Source: Microplitis mediator | Lineage: Eukaryota; Arthropoda; Insecta; Hymenoptera; Braconidae | Reading direction: 5' to 3' | DNA length: 64,000 nt | Assembly (NCBI RefSeq): GCF_029852145.1 | Contig: NC_079974.1 | Span: 5,641,501 to 5,705,500 of the forward strand | Part shown: positions 60,008 to 64,000 of the stretch, piece by piece | Position numbering within the stretch: position 1 is the first letter of the stretch | Layout: each line of letters begins with the position of its first letter | The notes under the pieces: generated by a model | The model's input: only the letters and a program-made list of their open reading frames with translations | Told to the model about the DNA's origin: nothing | The model's database searches: none | Translations under genes and position numbers: made by a program

Positions 60008-60370
60008 CCCTGATAGCCACACTCTAAATATAATTGCTTAGCATATTCTGTAGTGAAACATTTACGGCTAACTTAACGACAAGTTTCTGGCAAGCCTCGG
60101 CTGGACAATTATTGCGTGCAAGTTGATGCAAATTTACTGCCGTCATCTGAATGTAATTTGACAGAAAAACTTGCCATCAATTTGAAGTGAAACTTCCAAT
60201 CAACTTAACGTCATTGTCTGACAGTAACACTTGTAGTCAAATTGAATTCAAGTTACAGACAATTTACTGTCAACTTAAAGGTAACTGTTTGCTCTCCAAC
60301 ACTTTCTTTTGTTGGCTTTAAAATACGGCATTAGCTTGAAGTTAATTTGTAGATAAGGTGGTTATCAGGG
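60008..60370 (-). mobile_element. CCTGATAGCCAC element, copy 2
   Basis: Inverse counterpart of 57604-57982, about 85% similar by eye. Related fragments with 'cctaatagccac' follow at 60389 and 60568. Confidence 0.75.
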
Positions 60371-61077
60371 TTAATGACAACTATTCCTAATAGCCACTTT
60401 AGCTTGAAATCGACAGTAATTCGACAATTGAAATGACCGAAATTTTATGCCCGAAATCGCTTACAATTTGACAACAAAAGTCAGAAAAAAAATTTGCGGT
60501 TAATTTTTCATCAATTTAGAGGTAACTTTTGTCACTAGAAAAAAAACCCTAACAAAAGTTTCCTTTCCTAATAGCCACCATAACCGCAAATTAACTTCAA
60601 GCTACGGCCAGAATCTGAAGTCAACTTAACAGCAAAAGTTTAAGAGCAAAAAGTTGCGGTTAAGTTGTCAGTAGATTGTCTGTAACTTGAATTCAATTTG
60701 ACTTCTGACGTTACTGTCAGATAATGACGTTAAGTTGATTGAAAGTTTAACTTCAAATTATTAATCGGCAAACTTCATAGCTAAGACTTGATGTCAAACT
60801 AATTGCATAAAGTATGTGAACAATTAATGAATGTTAACTTGCTATCAGTTTAGAAGCAATTTTAATTTTTTATTTGACTTTTAAAAATGAGTTGCAGATT
60901 CGGTTTATGCATATAGGTATATACATAATATAATGTGGATAGTTGTCATTGACTATCAGATTTAAGTATCGTTGAACAAATAATAAACTGTGTCTTAAGA
61001 ACAGTTTTATTGTTATTCGTTTATTTGTTTTTTAAAAATATTTCAGACCGATTAATTGTTCTACAAAAAGAAATGAA

Positions 61078-61582
61078 ATCCCACCAAAAACAGATTCTCT
61101 GTAAAAAGTTGCGCCAAGTACACGTTCAAAATTAATTTTAGACTACATTGAAAATAATATTCTTACAAAAAAAACTAAAATCATAAGAACACCAAGTACC
61201 TTAAATTTTTTTTAATTTATTAAAAAAAAAAAATTATCACTATAAAAATTAAAAAAAAAAAAAAATACTTGAACGTACTTGGTGTGCGTTATGCAAAAAA
61301 TTAATTATTCGGTCGTGTTATATCTTTTGAATGTTTCACAGTTGAATAATATATTAAACTGCCTTTAACCGCGCACACCAAGTACGTTCAAGTATTTTTT
61401 TTTTTTTTTAATTTTTATAGTGATAATTTTTTTTTTTTAATAAATTAAAAAAAATTTAAGGTACTTGGTGTTCTTATGATTTTAGTTTTTTTTGTAAGAA
61501 TATTATTTTCAATGTAGTCTAAAATTAATTTTGAACGTGTACTTGGCGCAACTTTTTACAGAGAATCTGTTTTTGGTGGGAT
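61078..61582. repeat. Long hairpin, 211-bp arms
   Basis: Arms 61078-61288 and 61372-61582 are almost perfectly complementary around an 83-base loop; paired positions sum to 122660 throughout. Each arm contains GCGCCAAGTACACGTTC and an inverse-related CCAAGTACGTTC near the loop. Confidence 0.93.
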
Positions 61583-62695
61583 CTTATTTTCTCAAACACT
61601 GCCTGTTTAGTTGTCCCTTTAGTCTGACCTTAAAACCCCACTCTTCGGTCTGGCGGAGCCCGATAGAATTAGGAAGAGCGCGAAGCAAATGTGACAGGGC
61701 CGTATTATAAGGCGAAGAATTTCACCTAAGCGGGAAGTAACAATTATTTTATGTTTTATTTTTAATTTATCAAATAATAAATATCAAAGGACTTAAATTC
61801 AAAGTAAGAACAATATTTGGATTCATTATAAATATAGTTATGTAATATTGCAATTACATAGCAATGTATAAAATTTTTTTAATTTTTCTAACCTTACTTT
61901 TGGAGACTATTTCCTCACGTCAACAATACTAACTACGGCTCTGTCGATGAACGCAGCGCGAGTTTCAAACGAGTGGAAGGGTACTCACAGGCTCACTAAT
62001 ACTCTCACATGTCACTCATACATGCTCACGGGACTCTACGATTCGCGCTCTCCCCACTAGTCTCAAACGGAGACGTTTCGAGATCCTCTGACTCTAAAGG
62101 ATTAAATAATAGGATCACAGAAAATTGTGTAATTTATTTAATAAAAACGAAAATGTTGTGAAATAATGGAATTTTTGCAAGATTACGGAAAAACTCTGGT
62201 ACCTAAATCAGACGATACTTAAGCCGATGAAGGACCTCGATAAAACCGGGATATTCTATGTTGATCATAGAAGAGAATGTTGGCATAGAAGCGTCTCGGG
62301 TCTTAAAACATCATACGACAGGGAAAAATCTTAACAACGTTGGGTGACAGCCCGGGTGCAGAATAGACGGAGCAGCTGGACAAGAGGAGACTCGATCTTG
62401 CTGAAAGGAGTCGCTCACGTGACGCCAGATGGGGTAAGCTCCTAGGATGGGCCCAATCGGCACTTATACCATCACCTCAGACTTGAAATTTGCAATAATT
62501 TCATGCAGGTTTTGCTCAGACAGTACGACGGAACCTTTTGGTACCCCTAGCTCTCAAAACATAATTTGTAAATTTATTCTTAATAATATATTGACAATGT
62601 TGATTTATGCCGCCTTTAACCAAAAATTAACATTATTTAAACATTTTATTTAGTTTATATTTATTTTATATAAAAAAAAATTTCACGCATTCCGC
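61583..62695 (+). repeat. B module of a further segment
   Basis: Plus-oriented B module forming, with 54150-55260, the arms of another palindrome (position sums near 116843). It carries the recurrent 68-residue frame at 62447-62653. Confidence 0.85.
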
Positions 62696-62839
62696 ATGAA
62701 AAAACTTCATATCTGAAAAAATATATGAATTTTACAATGTGATATATTGCACAATATATAAAATAATATTTATATTTTCGCCATATTAATATATGATAAT
62801 ATATTGAAAAAAATATATTGCTACAATATATTGATCATA
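62696..62839. mobile_element. Start of AT-rich MITE, interrupted
   Basis: Matches the first part of 26965-27825 and is cut at TA (62838-62839) by the next element. Confidence 0.75.
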
Positions 62840-64000
62840 CACAGAAAAAAAGGATACCTTGGCGCAAGAAATTTTTTTTTAGCGCAAGAATATTTTTTGC
62901 AATTTTGAATGAAAACGAAAATTTTCTTGGTTCAAGAAAAAAATTTTTTTAAATTTAGTCATCTTGGCATAAGATTTTTTTTTTATTCAACCGATATAAT
63001 ATATGTTTCTTGAAGTAAGAAATATTTTCTTAAAGTGAGAAAAATAAATATTTTGCCCCAATATATAATCAATTGTCAGAAAAGTAAAATATTCTTTGTT
63101 TAAGAATAATGTATTTTGAATCGAGATAATTTGTGACTCGAGTCAAGAATTGAAGGTACTCGACTCAATGGTAAGAAATATCTTGGTTCAAGTATTTTGT
63201 TGTGTTGCGGCGAGTAAGCGTAGACGTTTGAACCAACAGCAACTGCGTTCACGGCCCAACGCAAAAATTCTCTTGGGAACGCTAACTGTACGGCGGTAGT
63301 GTAGACTCTACGTTGTACAGTGTGCTTACTGCATATAGGTAAAGTAAACGAACGCTCAGGGAATGATCGGATAGCATAACTGGTAAAGTTCTCGCGTGAT
63401 GCCGAATCGGTCTGGGTTCGATTCCTACCATGAGTAAACCATTTATTTTTTCTTCAGTTGTTCATAAACCATTAATCGAGGATGTTTATTTCTTATCCCC
63501 TCTACTGCCGTATCGTGATATTCTGAATATACACATATTATTTCCTGCTTCAAAACATTTAATATTTATACTAGGTTAAATTCACTCAAAAATATAGGAC
63601 GATATATTTTTTCAAGTAGAGTCATTTATATTCTTGAATCGAGACTACATTTTTTTAAGTCAAAAAAAAAAATCATCAATGGGAGAATTTTATGTCTTCC
63701 GTGAAGTAAATATTTGCATGATTCAAGAAAAGTTATTTTATTAAGTTAAGATTATAATTCATTTAAATCAAAATTAAAATTTTCTCATTACAATAGACCG
63801 TTGTCTTGAGTCGATAATGTAGTTTTCTCAAACTGAGAGTAAATGTTCTTCTGCCACGCAAAAAAAGTTCTTGGTTTCCCTGATTAAACAAAATGATTAA
63901 AAATGATTTCACACGTGAAATGTCCATAAGAGACAGGATTAGAAATGATTTGAAGGATTAAAAAGTATTTAAAATGATTAAAAAACAAATCATTTTAAAT
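62840..64000. mobile_element. Second copy of the 1485-bp TA-flanked element (cut by the window)
   Basis: Inverse of 52843-54003 with paired positions summing to 116843. It includes the tRNA-like sequence at 63365-63429 and the beginning of the nested 151-bp MITE near 63878. Confidence 0.9.
63365..63429 (+). tRNA. tRNA-like sequence in the second 1485-bp element
   Basis: Plus-strand counterpart of 53414-53478, with the same A and B boxes and a poor acceptor stem. Confidence 0.55.

Larger units (their letters stand above)
56588..61582. mobile_element. 5-kb composite insertion
   Basis: Interrupts the B module, with ATC at both junctions. The left end is an 87-bp imperfect inverted repeat (GAGACACGGTAGTGTCTC ... 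CGACCGTGTCTC) and the right end is a 505-bp hairpin; both contain GCGCCAAGTACRCGTTC. In between are small MITEs and long AT-rich stretches (58500-59690) with no recognised gene. Confidence 0.7.

Noticed and set aside
1..64000. Integrated polydnavirus segment
   Set aside because: Duplicated gene families and a possible wasp host suggested it, but no recognisable viral gene or excision junction motif is visible.

Overview
The window is AT-rich, intron-capable eukaryotic DNA made almost wholly of nested mobile elements. The only conserved cellular-type gene is a short, intronless cyclin T-like gene present five times. Its sequence and the element types suggest an insect, perhaps a parasitoid hymenopteran; that is inference, since no species-specific gene is visible. 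No bacterial or organellar genes, rRNA or CRISPR array are seen, and no viral genes are recognised.

Layout. 1-342: truncated repeat and short palindromic repeats. 343-16393: a large palindrome, two arms of about 5.43 kb (after removing insertions) each carrying an intact cyclin T-like gene (copy 1, minus, 6340-7473; copy 2, plus, 13924-15057), head to head around a 527-bp TA-flanked element holding two tRNA-like sequences (10437-10963). The left arm is inflated by a 3.8-kb TTAA-flanked element (507-4297) and two smaller elements. 16394-18086: an accessory module repeated at 35354-36545. 18087-20536: a transposon with about 450-bp inverted ends encoding a SWIM zinc-finger protein. 20537-22595: another inverted-repeat element with nested hairpin elements. 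23278-24043: a TA-flanked MITE. 24287-36545: copy 3, broken in its last codons by a 4.39-kb TA-flanked transposon (29580-33972) that carries its own spliced gene. 36546-38198: minisatellites and a tRNA-like sequence. 38199-39425 and 45567-46913: two members of one foldback family. 39740-42360: copy 4, older and frameshifted. 42400-45560: tandem repeats and small MITEs. 46914-55666: copy 5 (minus, internal stop) in an arm holding 1.5-kb insertions. 55667-61582: palindrome centre with a 5-kb insertion ending in a long hairpin. 61583-64000: the start of a further inverted arm, whose gene copy would lie beyond the window.

The cyclin T-like copies keep the same flanking promoter, 3' region and repeat modules, so the gene was amplified as a large segment, mostly by inversion. 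Only copies 1 and 2 are intact; copies 3, 4 and 5 are broken by an insertion, a frameshift and a stop, all after the cyclin boxes. The most unusual signal outside the genes is a family of double-hairpin elements (621-840, 21309-21540) whose stems change in a compensatory way and whose loops carry the GCGAAGC mini-hairpin, also present in an otherwise different hairpin element (16560-16735, 46914-47022).
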